A DNA stretch of 54,956 nucleotides from Acidimicrobiia bacterium. Lineage in GTDB: Bacteria > Actinomycetota > Acidimicrobiia > Acidimicrobiales > Aldehydirespiratoraceae. The position numbers and the translations under genes were made by a program. Within the stretch, counting starts at the first letter, position 1. Every line of letters starts with the position of its first letter. Location of the stretch: contig JAJEJB010000010.1 of the NCBI GenBank assembly GCA_022828135.1, forward strand, positions 1 to 54,956, written 5' to 3'. This document shows, in pieces, positions 16,425 to 23,743 of this stretch. The notes under the pieces were generated by a model, which had not been told where the DNA came from, ran no database searches, and saw only the letters and a list, made by a program, of their open reading frames with translations.

Positions 16425-17398
16425 TGGGTGGTGCGGGTGCCGAAGTTGTCGGTGAGCACCATCCCCGCCTCGGCGATGGCACCCAGGTCGGTGGAGTCGT
16501 GCATGTTGAAGATCAGCCCGTCGAGCCCGGCGTCGAACAGGGCCGCCACCTGTTCGCACACCCCGTCGCGGTCGCCCTCGATGGCGTAGCCGAGGTACTT
16601 GTCCATGCTCATGCTCCGCCTGGCTCGCATCTCCGCGCCGATTCGGGCCGCGTCGGCTGCGGTGTCGGCCATGACCAGCGCGCCCAGGCGGGTCTTGGAG
16701 ATCTCGGCGGGGTCCCGGCCGGCCCGCTCGCAGTGGGCTTCAAGCACGTCCAGCTTGTGACGGATCCCGGCCGGGTCGCCGAAGATGTTGCAGGCGTCGG
16801 CGTAGCGGGCCGCGATGGCCAGGGTGCGCCGCTCGCCGCCCCCGCCCACCAGTATCGGCGGCCCGCCCGGCGTGAGGGGCCGGGGCCGGTTGAGGGCGCC
16901 GTCGATGCGGTGGCGCCTGCCTTCGAAGGTGGCCGGCCCTCCGCCGAGCATGGCCCGGCAGATCTGCACCGCGTCCTCGAGCCGGTGCATCCGTTCGCCC
17001 ACCGGCAGGAACTCGTAGCCGTAGGCCACGTGCTCGGCCTCGAACCACGCCGCGCCGATGCCGAGCACGGCCCGCCCGCCCGACACCACGTCGAGGGTGG
17101 TGACCGTCTTGGCCAGCAGGGCCGGGTTGCGGTAGGTGACGCCGGTCACCAGCGCCCCCAGCCGGGCGGTGCGGGTCCAGGGGGCCAGCGCGGCCAGCAG
17201 GGTGTAGGGCTCCAGCATGGGTTCGTGGTCTGCGCCCATGGGCGGGATCTGGTGGAAGTGGTCCATCACCCACAGGGAGTCGAACCCGCTGTTCTCGGCG
17301 GTCGCCGCGGCCGCGCAGACCGCGCTGAACATGTCTGAGTCGTCCACGCCGGGGTAGCTGAAGCTGGGGATGTTGAACCCGAACCGGGTAAGCGTCAT
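16421..17398 (-). CDS. LLM-class F420-dependent oxidoreductase (TIGR03560-like)
   Basis: A 325-residue luciferase-like oxidoreductase. Typical stretches are MTLTRFGFNIPSFSYPGVDD, GFDSLWVMDHFHQIPPMG, LGALVTGVTYRNPALLAKTV, VSGGRAVLGIGAAWFEAEH and PPILVGGGGERRTLAIAARYAD, which fit the actinobacterial TIGR03560 group of F420-dependent enzymes. The ATG lies only 6 nt after the GTATACA motif and lacks a Shine-Dalgarno site, suggesting a leaderless message. The MFS gene overlaps its stop codon. Confidence 0.88.
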   Translation of the reverse strand: MTLTRFGFNIPSFSYPGVDDSDMFSAVCAAAATAENSGFDSLWVMDHFHQIPPMGADHEPMLEPYTLLAALAPWTRTARLGALVTGVTYRNPALLAKTVTTLDVVSGGRAVLGIGAAWFEAEHVAYGYEFLPVGERMHRLEDAVQICRAMLGGGPATFEGRRHRIDGALNRPRPLTPGGPPILVGGGGERRTLAIAARYADACNIFGDPAGIRHKLDVLEAHCERAGRDPAEISKTRLGALVMADTAADAARIGAEMRARRSMSMDKYLGYAIEGDRDGVCEQVAALFDAGLDGLIFNMHDSTDLGAIAEAGMVLTDNFGTRTTQ

Positions 17399-17402
17399 GA
17401 TG

Positions 17403-17414
17403 CCTGTATACAGG
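17403..17414. promoter_or_regulatory. perfect palindrome CCTGTATACAGG between divergent genes
   Basis: The most complete copy of the GTATACA family: a 12-bp perfect palindrome in the 56-bp gap between the LLM gene (minus, start 17398) and the PLP enzyme gene (plus, start 17455). A shared operator for both directions is the simplest reading. GntR-family dimers bind such sequences. Confidence 0.5.
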
Positions 17415-17454
17415 AAATGCTCCGACTACCCCGACGCCTGAGCGGATCCGGCCC

Positions 17455-18465
17455 GTGAAGACCGCTCCGCAGACACTCGATCAGCTTCCGACGCCGTGCC
17501 TGGTCGTGGAGCGAAGCCTGTTCGATGCCAACGTGGCGGCCATGTCGGCGGCCTGGCCCGGGTTGTCGTTGAGGCCCCATGTGAAGGCGTTCAAGTCCAC
17601 TGCGATCGCCGGGATACTCGCCGATGCCGGGCATGAGAACTTCTGCGCGGCCACGGTGAGGGAGATGGAGGGCCTGGCTGGGGCCGGGCTCGGGCGCGAT
17701 CTGCTGCTGGCCAACGAGGTTCTGGACGCTTCCCGTCTGGGGAGGCTCGTCGAGGCCGGCCATCGGGTCACGGTGGCCGTCGACTCCGACGCCACGATCG
17801 CGGCCGCGGCGGCCGGCGGCGTCACCGAGGTGCTCGTCGACGTGAACGTGGGGCTGATGCGCTGCGGGTGCGATCCGGGCGACGCTGGACGCCTGGCCGA
17901 CACCGCCCGGGCTGCGGGGCTCGAGGTCCGGGGCGTGATGGGCTACGAGGGGCATCTGATGATGGCCGGCGCGGCCATCAAGCCTGCCCGGGTGCAGGCC
18001 TCGATGGAGGTGCTGACGGAGGCTCATGCCGCGGTGGGGGGAGACGTCGTGTCGGGCGGCGGCACCGGCACCTACGCGGTCAACCGCTGGGTCACCGAGC
18101 TGCAGGCCGGCTCCTACTGCCTGCTCGACACCGACTACGCGCGGCTTGAGAGCCCGTTCGAGATAGCGGTGTCGGTCCTGGCCGCCGTGGTGTCGGTGAG
18201 CCCGCGGGGCTGGGCCGTGGCCGATGCCGGTCTCAAGGCCTTCGGCATGGACCACGGGCCGCCGTCCTGGCCGGGCGGCGGGATCGAGTTCGTGTCCGAC
18301 GAGCACACCACCCTGCTCGACCCGGAGGGCCTGCTCCGCGTCGGCGACCGGGTCCGGCTGCTGCCCGGGCATCTCGATCCGACCGTGGCCCGCCACGAGT
18401 GCTTCTGGGTGGTCGACGGCCACGACGTGATCGACTGCTGGCCCGTCGACCTGCGCCACTGGTGA
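17455..18465 (+). CDS. type III PLP enzyme, D-threonine aldolase/D-serine dehydratase-like
   Basis: A 336-residue alanine-racemase-fold PLP protein of the DSD1/D-threonine aldolase group. The PLP lysine is K44 in RPHVKAFK. Later signatures are VDVNVGLMRCGCDPG, GYEGHLMM, VSGGGTGTYAVN (phosphate binding) and, at the C-terminus, LLPGHLDPTVARHECFWVVDG, where H and D occupy the metal-site region of the family (usually H and C, so the metal site looks altered). The likely reaction is aldol cleavage or dehydration of a D-beta-hydroxy amino acid. The start is GTG without a clear ribosome site. Its stop overlaps the GTG of the next gene (GTGA). Confidence 0.82.
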   Translation: MKTAPQTLDQLPTPCLVVERSLFDANVAAMSAAWPGLSLRPHVKAFKSTAIAGILADAGHENFCAATVREMEGLAGAGLGRDLLLANEVLDASRLGRLVEAGHRVTVAVDSDATIAAAAAGGVTEVLVDVNVGLMRCGCDPGDAGRLADTARAAGLEVRGVMGYEGHLMMAGAAIKPARVQASMEVLTEAHAAVGGDVVSGGGTGTYAVNRWVTELQAGSYCLLDTDYARLESPFEIAVSVLAAVVSVSPRGWAVADAGLKAFGMDHGPPSWPGGGIEFVSDEHTTLLDPEGLLRVGDRVRLLPGHLDPTVARHECFWVVDGHDVIDCWPVDLRHW

Positions 18466-19814
18466 GCCGCAGAGGCCGAACGGTGCCCCGGCGCTCCACG
18501 ACGTTCCGCAACTGGGCCGGCAACCAGGTGTGCGTGCCGGGTGAGATCCTCCGGCCCGGTTCTGCCGACGAGCTGGCCGCCATCGTGCGGCGGGCCGCCG
18601 AGAGCGGGCTGACCGTGAAGGCTGTCGGGTCGGGCCACTCCTTCACCGACGCCGCCTGCACCCACGGGATCCTGGTGTCGCTGGACCGCCTGGCCGCGGT
18701 GGAGGCGGTCGACACCGCCCGGTGCAGAGTCACCGTGCAGGCCGGCATCCGCCTCGACGCCCTGAACCGCCAGCTCGACCGGGCCGGGCTGGCCATGCCC
18801 AATCTGGGCGACATCGACCGCCAGTCGTTGGCCGGGGCGACCGCCACCGCCACCCACGGCACGGGACTCGGGCTGGGCAACCTGGCCACCACCATCGTCG
18901 GCATGGACATCGTCGACGGCCGGGGTGAGCTGATCCGCTGCGACGAGCACGAGCGGTCCGACCTGCTGCGGGTGGCCCGGGTGGGGGTCGGGGCTCTCGG
19001 GATCGTCACCCGGATGACGCTCCAGTGCGTCCCTGCCTTCGATCTCCACGCGGTGGAGACGGTCGAGCCTCTGGACGGTCTGCTCGACGGCTTCGAGCAG
19101 CAGATGGCCGGCCACGATCACATGGAGTTCTTCTGGATGCCGGGAGCCCGGCGCGCCCATGTCAAGCGCAACAACCGCACCGGCGAGCCCCGGCGACCAC
19201 AGAACCGTCTGGTCGAGGCCCGCGACAAGATGCTCTACGAGAACGTCGTTTTCGGCCTGGCCAACCGCACCGTCCGCCGCTTCCCGTCCCTCGCCCCGAC
19301 CGTGGCCAGGATGGCCGGCGGGGCCGCCACTCGCCGGGACTTCATCGACGCCAGCCACCGGGTGTTCGTCTCGAGGCGACTGGTGCGCTTCTACGAGATG
19401 GAGTACGGCGTGCCGGTCGCGGCCGTGCCCGAGGCCGTGCGCCGCATCGGGGCCCTGGTGCGCAGTCTCCCGTCGCCGGTGACGTTCCCGGTCGAGGTCC
19501 GGGTGTCGGCCGCCGATGACATACCGCTGTCCACCGCCTACGGCCGGGACACCGGCTGGTTCGCCTGCCACGTCTATGCCGGCACGCCCTATCTGGCCTA
19601 CTTCCAGGGGGTGGAGGCCATCGCGGCCGACTACGGGGGCCGCCCCCACTGGGGCAAGCTCCATTTCCACGACCACCGGTCGCTGGCCCCGCTCTATCCG
19701 GAGTGGGACCGGTTCCAGCGGGCCCGATCCGAGCTCGATCCGGACGGGACCTTCGCGAACACCTACACCGACAGGGTGCTCGGCCCGGCCGATCAGGCAG
19801 AATCGTCGCTATGA
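18462..19814 (+). CDS. FAD-linked sugar-lactone oxidase (D-arabinono-1,4-lactone oxidase family)
   Basis: A 450-residue VAO-family flavoprotein. The FAD domain shows KAVGSGHSFTDAA near residue 60, where the histidine is the expected covalent flavin attachment point, then LAGATATATHGTG and VGVGALGIVTRMTL. The C-terminal ALO domain carries the HWGK motif (RPHWGKLHFHD) and DPDGTFANTYTDRVLG. The family oxidises aldono-1,4-lactones or related sugar lactones to ascorbate-like products. The GTG start overlaps the previous stop as GTGA and its own TGA overlaps the next ATG (ATGA), so the three genes are translationally coupled. Confidence 0.88.
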   Translation: MSRRGRTVPRRSTTFRNWAGNQVCVPGEILRPGSADELAAIVRRAAESGLTVKAVGSGHSFTDAACTHGILVSLDRLAAVEAVDTARCRVTVQAGIRLDALNRQLDRAGLAMPNLGDIDRQSLAGATATATHGTGLGLGNLATTIVGMDIVDGRGELIRCDEHERSDLLRVARVGVGALGIVTRMTLQCVPAFDLHAVETVEPLDGLLDGFEQQMAGHDHMEFFWMPGARRAHVKRNNRTGEPRRPQNRLVEARDKMLYENVVFGLANRTVRRFPSLAPTVARMAGGAATRRDFIDASHRVFVSRRLVRFYEMEYGVPVAAVPEAVRRIGALVRSLPSPVTFPVEVRVSAADDIPLSTAYGRDTGWFACHVYAGTPYLAYFQGVEAIAADYGGRPHWGKLHFHDHRSLAPLYPEWDRFQRARSELDPDGTFANTYTDRVLGPADQAESSL

Positions 19815-20269
19815 GCACCCCAGCCATCGAAGACCTGCACCCCGACGACCAGGTGTCCCTCACCGAATGGGTCGACCGGTTCTCCGGCCATGTGGCCAAC
19901 CTCCGCTACGACGACGCCGCGGCCATGATGGATCCCGAGGTCAACAGCTTCAGCACCTGGCAGGACGTGGTGGTGGGGGTGGATCACTTCGTCAACGGGC
20001 AGTGGCGCAACGTCTGGCCCAGCATGACCGGCTTCGTGCTGCTGACCGACAAGATGCGGGCCCGGGTCTCGCCCGATCGGCTGATGGCCGCGGTGATGGT
20101 CACCTGGACCTCGACCGGCTACTCCGAGGACGGCACGCCCTTCGACCGCCCCGGCCGCTGCTCGTTCGTGCTGGTAAGGGACTCCGTTGACGGCCCGTGG
20201 CGGGGCGTGCAGGGCCACTTCTCGCTGATGCGAGGCGTCCCCCAGCAGTCCTTCGGCGCCCGGAGCTAG
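19811..20269 (+). CDS. NTF2/SnoaL-like protein
   Basis: A 152-residue cone-shaped alpha+beta protein of the NTF2-like superfamily: an N-terminal helix (EWVDRFSGHVANLRYDDAAAMMDPEVNSFSTW), DHFVNGQWRNVWPSMTGF, and C-terminal strands (RCSFVLVRDSVDGPWRGVQGHFSLMRG). Members are small isomerases, cyclases or ligand-binding proteins; the specific function is unknown. ATGA overlap with the lactone oxidase gene supports a shared pathway. It converges with the SRPBCC gene 3 bp away. Confidence 0.75.
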   Translation: MSTPAIEDLHPDDQVSLTEWVDRFSGHVANLRYDDAAAMMDPEVNSFSTWQDVVVGVDHFVNGQWRNVWPSMTGFVLLTDKMRARVSPDRLMAAVMVTWTSTGYSEDGTPFDRPGRCSFVLVRDSVDGPWRGVQGHFSLMRGVPQQSFGARS

Positions 20270-20272
20270 CTC

Positions 20273-20695
20273 TCAGCCGAGAGCCGCTTGCAGGCCGGCG
20301 GCGTACTTCTTGCGCTGCGCCTTGACCATCAGCGGCACGAACGGCCGCATGAGGATGAACGGCCCCGACGGGGTCATCTCCAGGTCCATGGTGATTCGGG
20401 TGCCGCCGTCGCCGGTGTCGCTCAGCCGGTAGGTGCCCGCTACGGGCCATGATGTGTCCTCGGCGCACACCCAGGTGATCGACGAGCCGTTCTCCATGGC
20501 GGTGATGCGGAACTCGACCTCCTGGCCGCGGTTGGTCTGGCGGTAGACGGCTCCCACGGTGCCGGCGGCCCCGTCGGTCAGCTCGCAGGTGCCGACGTCG
20601 TGGCGCCACTGGGCCTGGTTGGCGGCCTCGGCCAGGTAGGCGAATGTCCGCTCCCGGTCGGCGGCCACATCGATCTCAACGGTGCAGATGCTCAT
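20273..20695 (-). CDS. SRPBCC family protein (polyketide cyclase-like)
   Basis: A 140-residue helix-grip protein: MSICTVEIDVAADRERTFAYLAEAANQAQW at the N-terminus (the strand-helix of the family), GAVYRQTNRGQEVEFRITAMENGSSITWV, TRITMDLEMTPSGPFILMRPFV, and a C-terminal helix ending KKYAAGLQAALG. It probably binds a hydrophobic ligand or acts on an aromatic/polyketide-like compound. It begins 9 bp after the ornithine cyclodeaminase-like stop and is the last gene of the minus-strand operon that starts at 26501. Confidence 0.85.
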   Translation of the reverse strand: MSICTVEIDVAADRERTFAYLAEAANQAQWRHDVGTCELTDGAAGTVGAVYRQTNRGQEVEFRITAMENGSSITWVCAEDTSWPVAGTYRLSDTGDGGTRITMDLEMTPSGPFILMRPFVPLMVKAQRKKYAAGLQAALG

Positions 20696-20704
20696 GGGGG
20701 GAAG

Positions 20705-21634
20705 CTACCCGTGTTCGGAGCGTTGGTAGGCGAGGGTGGCGATCACCACGTCCTGGAGGGCCACCCCCTGGGACTCGAACAGCACGATGCCGCGGCCGGG
20801 CTGCGGTGGGGTGACGGTGCCCGCGATCACGTCGGCCAGGTCGGCCAGGTCGTCCCAGTCGAAGTGCCCGTCGGCGGCGGCATGTATCAGGTCGCCGGCC
20901 TCGGTGCGGGCTCCCTCGGCGCTGTCGCTCACCACGAAGCCGGCCCGTTGCACGGTGGTGCTGTCGACTTCCTGGCGGTCGGCCTTGGTGGACCCCACCG
21001 CGCACACCAGAGCGGCCGGCTCCAGCAGCGTTCCGTCGAACACCGGCGTGTAGCTGGACGTCACGGTGGCCACCACCCGGGCACCCGCGACCGCTTCGTC
21101 CGGGTCGGCCACGCCCCGAGCGGGAATGCCTCGTTCCCTGCCCCACGCGGCTACCTCCTCGGCCTTGCCGGGGTCGCGCCCCCAGACCCGAAGGTCCGTC
21201 AGCGGCAGCTCCTGGGCCAGGGCCTCCAGATGCGGCCTGCTCTGGATGCCCGTGCCGAACACGGCCGCGGTCGCGGCGCCCGGCGGGGCCAGGTGGCGAA
21301 CGGCCAGGGCGCTGGCCGCCGCGGTGCGGATGGCGGTGAGGCCCAGCCCGTCGAAGGTGGCCATCAGCCCGACGTCGGGGCTGAACAGTCCCACCAGGAA
21401 GGCGAACCCGTCGGGGTGGGTGAGGTAGAGCTTGCCGCCCACCACCCGGTGCCGGGGCCACGAGGCGGCCATGGCGCTGCCCATCAGCCCTTGGGCCGCG
21501 GCCCGTACCCTCAGCGTGGTGGCCGCCTCGCCCGCGCCCAGGTCGCGCCAGGCCCGCTCCAGCCAGTCGGTGACCGTCTCCAGATCACACAGCTCGGCGA
21601 TCTGCTCCTCGGTGAAGTGGGGGACGGGGCTCAC
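20705..21634 (-). CDS. ornithine cyclodeaminase/mu-crystallin family protein
   Basis: A 309-residue NAD(P)-binding protein. The family includes ornithine cyclodeaminase, alanine dehydrogenase and ketimine reductases. Visible features: GGKLYLTHPDG (with the conserved Lys), GLGLTAIRTAAASALAVRHL, Rossmann motif AAVFGTGIQSRPHLEAL, VVATVTSSYTPVFDG, CAVGSTKADRQEVD and ESQGVALQDVVIA. The start GTG at 21634 (VSPVPHFTEEQIAEL) follows GAGGAGCGGCC. Its first ten codons are the template of the 35-bp tandem repeats just upstream, and the start overlaps the stop of the last micro-ORF. Expression therefore probably depends on re-initiation through that array. Confidence 0.87.
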   Translation of the reverse strand: MSPVPHFTEEQIAELCDLETVTDWLERAWRDLGAGEAATTLRVRAAAQGLMGSAMAASWPRHRVVGGKLYLTHPDGFAFLVGLFSPDVGLMATFDGLGLTAIRTAAASALAVRHLAPPGAATAAVFGTGIQSRPHLEALAQELPLTDLRVWGRDPGKAEEVAAWGRERGIPARGVADPDEAVAGARVVATVTSSYTPVFDGTLLEPAALVCAVGSTKADRQEVDSTTVQRAGFVVSDSAEGARTEAGDLIHAAADGHFDWDDLADLADVIAGTVTPPQPGRGIVLFESQGVALQDVVIATLAYQRSEHG

Positions 21635-21669
21635 GGCCGCTCCTCGGTGAAGTGGGGCACAGGGCTCAT
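21631..21669 (-). CDS. micro-ORF 4 of the relay (MSPVPHFTEERP)
   Basis: Twelve codons plus TGA. The stop overlaps the GTG of the ornithine cyclodeaminase-like gene (GTGA), the last link of the chain. Confidence 0.6.
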   Translation of the reverse strand: MSPVPHFTEERP

Positions 21670-21704
21670 GGCCGCTCCTCGGTGAAATGGGGCACGGCAC
21701 TCAT
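21666..21704 (-). CDS. micro-ORF 3 of the relay (MSAVPHFTEERP)
   Basis: Same peptide as micro-ORF 2, with a synonymous change at codon 3 (GCC instead of GCT). ATGA overlap on both sides. Confidence 0.6.
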   Translation of the reverse strand: MSAVPHFTEERP

Positions 21705-21739
21705 GGCCGCTCCTCGGTGAAATGGGGCACAGCACTCAT
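21701..21739 (-). CDS. micro-ORF 2 of the relay (MSAVPHFTEERP)
   Basis: Twelve codons plus TGA. The ATG lies in ATGA with the stop of micro-ORF 1, and the internal GAGGAG serves the next start. Confidence 0.6.
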   Translation of the reverse strand: MSAVPHFTEERP

Positions 21740-21774
21740 GGCCGCTCCTCGGTGAAGTGGGGCACAGGGCTCAC
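21736..21774 (-). CDS. micro-ORF 1 of the relay (VSPVPHFTEERP)
   Basis: Twelve codons plus TGA. The GTG overlaps the stop of the IPMDH-like gene (GTGA) and is preceded by AAGGAG. The stop overlaps the start of micro-ORF 2 (ATGA). Confidence 0.6.
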   Translation of the reverse strand: MSPVPHFTEERP

Positions 21775-22859
21775 AGCAGCTCCTTCAGGCGGGGGAGAGC
21801 TCGGGCGTTCACAGCCGCGGCGAAGCTCTCGGTTGAGGCCGGTTGGGTGCCGGCGGGCGCCAGATCGTAGGTGAGCGGTCCGGCCTGCAGTGTCTCTGAG
21901 AGGGCCTCGGTCACCGGCGGACCCAACTCCGCGGTCTCTTCGAACCACTCCAGCAGCGCGGCCAGCGCCAGGTAGGCGCCGGACGGGTTGACCTTCCCTT
22001 TGCCGGTGTGGCGGGGTGCGGAGCCGTGGACGGGCTCGAACAGTCCCACGCAGCGGCCCTGGATCGGTGGGCCGGGGTTGACGCTGGCCGAGCCGCACAG
22101 CGCGATCGACCCGGCCCGCCCCGCGGCCAGGTCGCTGAGCATGTCGCCGAAGATGCCCTCGGTCAGCACGACCGTGTCCGACACCACATCGTCGTGGGCC
22201 AGCTCGAAGGCCATGCGGTCCACGTAGGTGTGGCGCAGCGGCACGCCCCGGTTCTCGGCCACCCGGCCGGTGATCGACCGCCACAGCCGGCTGGTGGCCA
22301 TCAGGTTGGCCTTGTCCGCTGAGACGATGCCCGAGGCGAGGCCCTGCTCGACCAGGTCGCAGGCCATCTCGGCCAGCTCGGCGATCTGTTCCGGCGTGAG
22401 GATCACCTCGTCGCCGGCGGCGTTCGATCCGTCGCTCTCGGTGCGGGTGGACGCCGCGCCGTAGGCCCCGCCCAGCAGGTTGCGCAGCACGATCAGCGGC
22501 CGACCGCTGCTCTCGCCGGCCCTGACGATGTTGCGGATGCTGACCCTCAGGTCGTAGCGCTGGCGCAGGCCGATGATGGAGTGCTCGGGTCGGTAGTCGT
22601 CCAGCGACACGCCCGGATGCTCCCCGGCCGCGCCGAAGAACATGGCGTCGCAGTCGTCGCAGGCCGCCAGCGTGTCGGCCGGCAGGCCGGTGCCCAGCTC
22701 TCCGAAGGCGGAGGCGCCCACCGGCCAGGGCCCGGTCAGCTCGATGCGGCCCGCATCCGCGATGGCGTCCAGCAGCTCGACCGGTCCGGCCACCACCTCG
22801 GCTCCCACCCCGTCGCCGGGCAGCACCGAGATCCGGCGCACACGGCCCGCTGCTGTCAT
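21771..22859 (-). CDS. isopropylmalate/isocitrate dehydrogenase-family protein
   Basis: A 362-residue beta-decarboxylating NAD-dependent dehydrogenase. Family landmarks are ISVLPGDGVGAEV at the N-terminus, LRNLLGGAYG in the substrate loop, DKANLMATSRLWR with the catalytic Lys, VLTEGIFGDMLSDLAAGRAGS with the metal-binding aspartates, and FEPVHGSAPRHTGKGKVNPSG for NAD binding. The substrate loop differs from LeuB's RELTGG, and the gene sits in a catabolic operon far from leucine genes, so a malate- or tartrate-type substrate is more likely than isopropylmalate. It starts 31 bp after the DUF6282 gene. Its stop overlaps the first micro-ORF. Confidence 0.85.
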   Translation of the reverse strand: MTAAGRVRRISVLPGDGVGAEVVAGPVELLDAIADAGRIELTGPWPVGASAFGELGTGLPADTLAACDDCDAMFFGAAGEHPGVSLDDYRPEHSIIGLRQRYDLRVSIRNIVRAGESSGRPLIVLRNLLGGAYGAASTRTESDGSNAAGDEVILTPEQIAELAEMACDLVEQGLASGIVSADKANLMATSRLWRSITGRVAENRGVPLRHTYVDRMAFELAHDDVVSDTVVLTEGIFGDMLSDLAAGRAGSIALCGSASVNPGPPIQGRCVGLFEPVHGSAPRHTGKGKVNPSGAYLALAALLEWFEETAELGPPVTEALSETLQAGPLTYDLAPAGTQPASTESFAAAVNARALPRLKELL

Positions 22860-22890
22860 GCCGTCCCCGCTCTCAGCAGTTCCAGAGGAC

Positions 22891-23712
22891 TCATGCCAGG
22901 ATCGCCTCGGCCGTGGCGCCGGCCACCAGCTCCAGGCCGCGGTCGCCCAGGATCGGGTCGAGCCGCTCGACCCAGTCCCGGATGCCCTCGGCGATGGGCG
23001 GGTAGTCCCGGTGCCCGAGGTCGCTGCCGAACACCAGCAACTCGTGCGGGTACGACGCCACCAGGTCCTCGGTGGTGGGCCCGGCCTCTCCGGCCAGCAG
23101 GTCGGCCAGCACGCCGATCTCTAGGTGCGCGTCCAGGGCCCGGAACTGCTCGAGGTGTTCGTCGCGCCAGCCCAAGAAGTTCAGGCCCGGATGGTTGACG
23201 AGCAGCCGGTCGACTCCCCGGCCCCGGGCCGTGTCCAGGGCCACCACGGCCTCGTCCATGGTGAGGTGGCCCGAGGCCAGCACCATGCCGGATCGGGCGG
23301 CCTCGTCGAACACGTCCAGCCACTCCGGGCGCACCGCGCCGTCCTCCACCACCGGCACCTCCCGGAACGAGATGCCGCGGTGGGCGGAGAGCTCCGGGCT
23401 GCTGCTGGCCGCGATGTGGGCCGGAGACGAGATGGTGGGCAGCCACACCACCCTGGCTCCGAGGGCGGCGGCCACCGCCACCGCGTCGGGGTTGGCCCCG
23501 CCGACGGGCGAGTTCAGCACTACGCCGCCGACGGCTTCGTCGCCGAGCAGCAGGGCCCGCTCGGCCGAGGACCCCTCGTGGGCCTTGAGCACGAATCGGG
23601 CCACCCCGGCCGCCTTGGCCTCGGCCATCGTCTCGGGATCATGGCTGTGGCGCGGAGCCAGGCTGGGGGCCGAGTGCACGTGGAAGTCGACCATCCCGTC
23701 GATCACGGTCAT
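22891..23712 (-). CDS. DUF6282 family metal-dependent hydrolase
   Basis: A 273-residue TIM-barrel hydrolase distantly related to amidohydrolases. The metal-binding start is GMVDFHVHSAPSLAPR (HxH at about residues 11-13), followed by FVLKAHEGSS, VVWLPTISSPAH, ASGHLTMDEAV, LLVNHPGLNFLG and FGSDLGHRDYPP, the expected later histidines and aspartate. No substrate has been assigned to this family as far as I know. It lies between the acyl-CoA ligase (31 bp upstream) and the IPMDH-like gene in the same operon. Confidence 0.8.
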   Translation of the reverse strand: MTVIDGMVDFHVHSAPSLAPRHSHDPETMAEAKAAGVARFVLKAHEGSSAERALLLGDEAVGGVVLNSPVGGANPDAVAVAAALGARVVWLPTISSPAHIAASSSPELSAHRGISFREVPVVEDGAVRPEWLDVFDEAARSGMVLASGHLTMDEAVVALDTARGRGVDRLLVNHPGLNFLGWRDEHLEQFRALDAHLEIGVLADLLAGEAGPTTEDLVASYPHELLVFGSDLGHRDYPPIAEGIRDWVERLDPILGDRGLELVAGATAEAILA

Positions 23713-23743
23713 ATCGACGCCCCGGTCATGGTGCCGGTCGCGG

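Larger units (their letters stand above)
21631..21774 (-). repeat. five tandem 35-bp copies of a translation start region
   Basis: Start codons lie exactly 35 bp apart at 21774, 21739, 21704, 21669 and 21634 (minus strand). Each unit contains a start codon, codons for (M/V)S(A/P)VPHFTEE and the purine-rich GAGGAGCGGCC that acts as ribosome site for the next start. As 35 is not a multiple of 3, each unit runs into a stop that overlaps the next start by ATGA or GTGA. Units differ at a few positions, nearly all synonymous or Ala/Pro at codon 3. The last unit is the true start of the ornithine cyclodeaminase-like gene; the first overlaps the stop of the IPMDH-like gene. Confidence 0.9.

Noticed and set aside
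21631..21774. 35-bp tandem units as a CRISPR array
   Set aside because: Units abut without spacers, and each contains the start region of the downstream gene.
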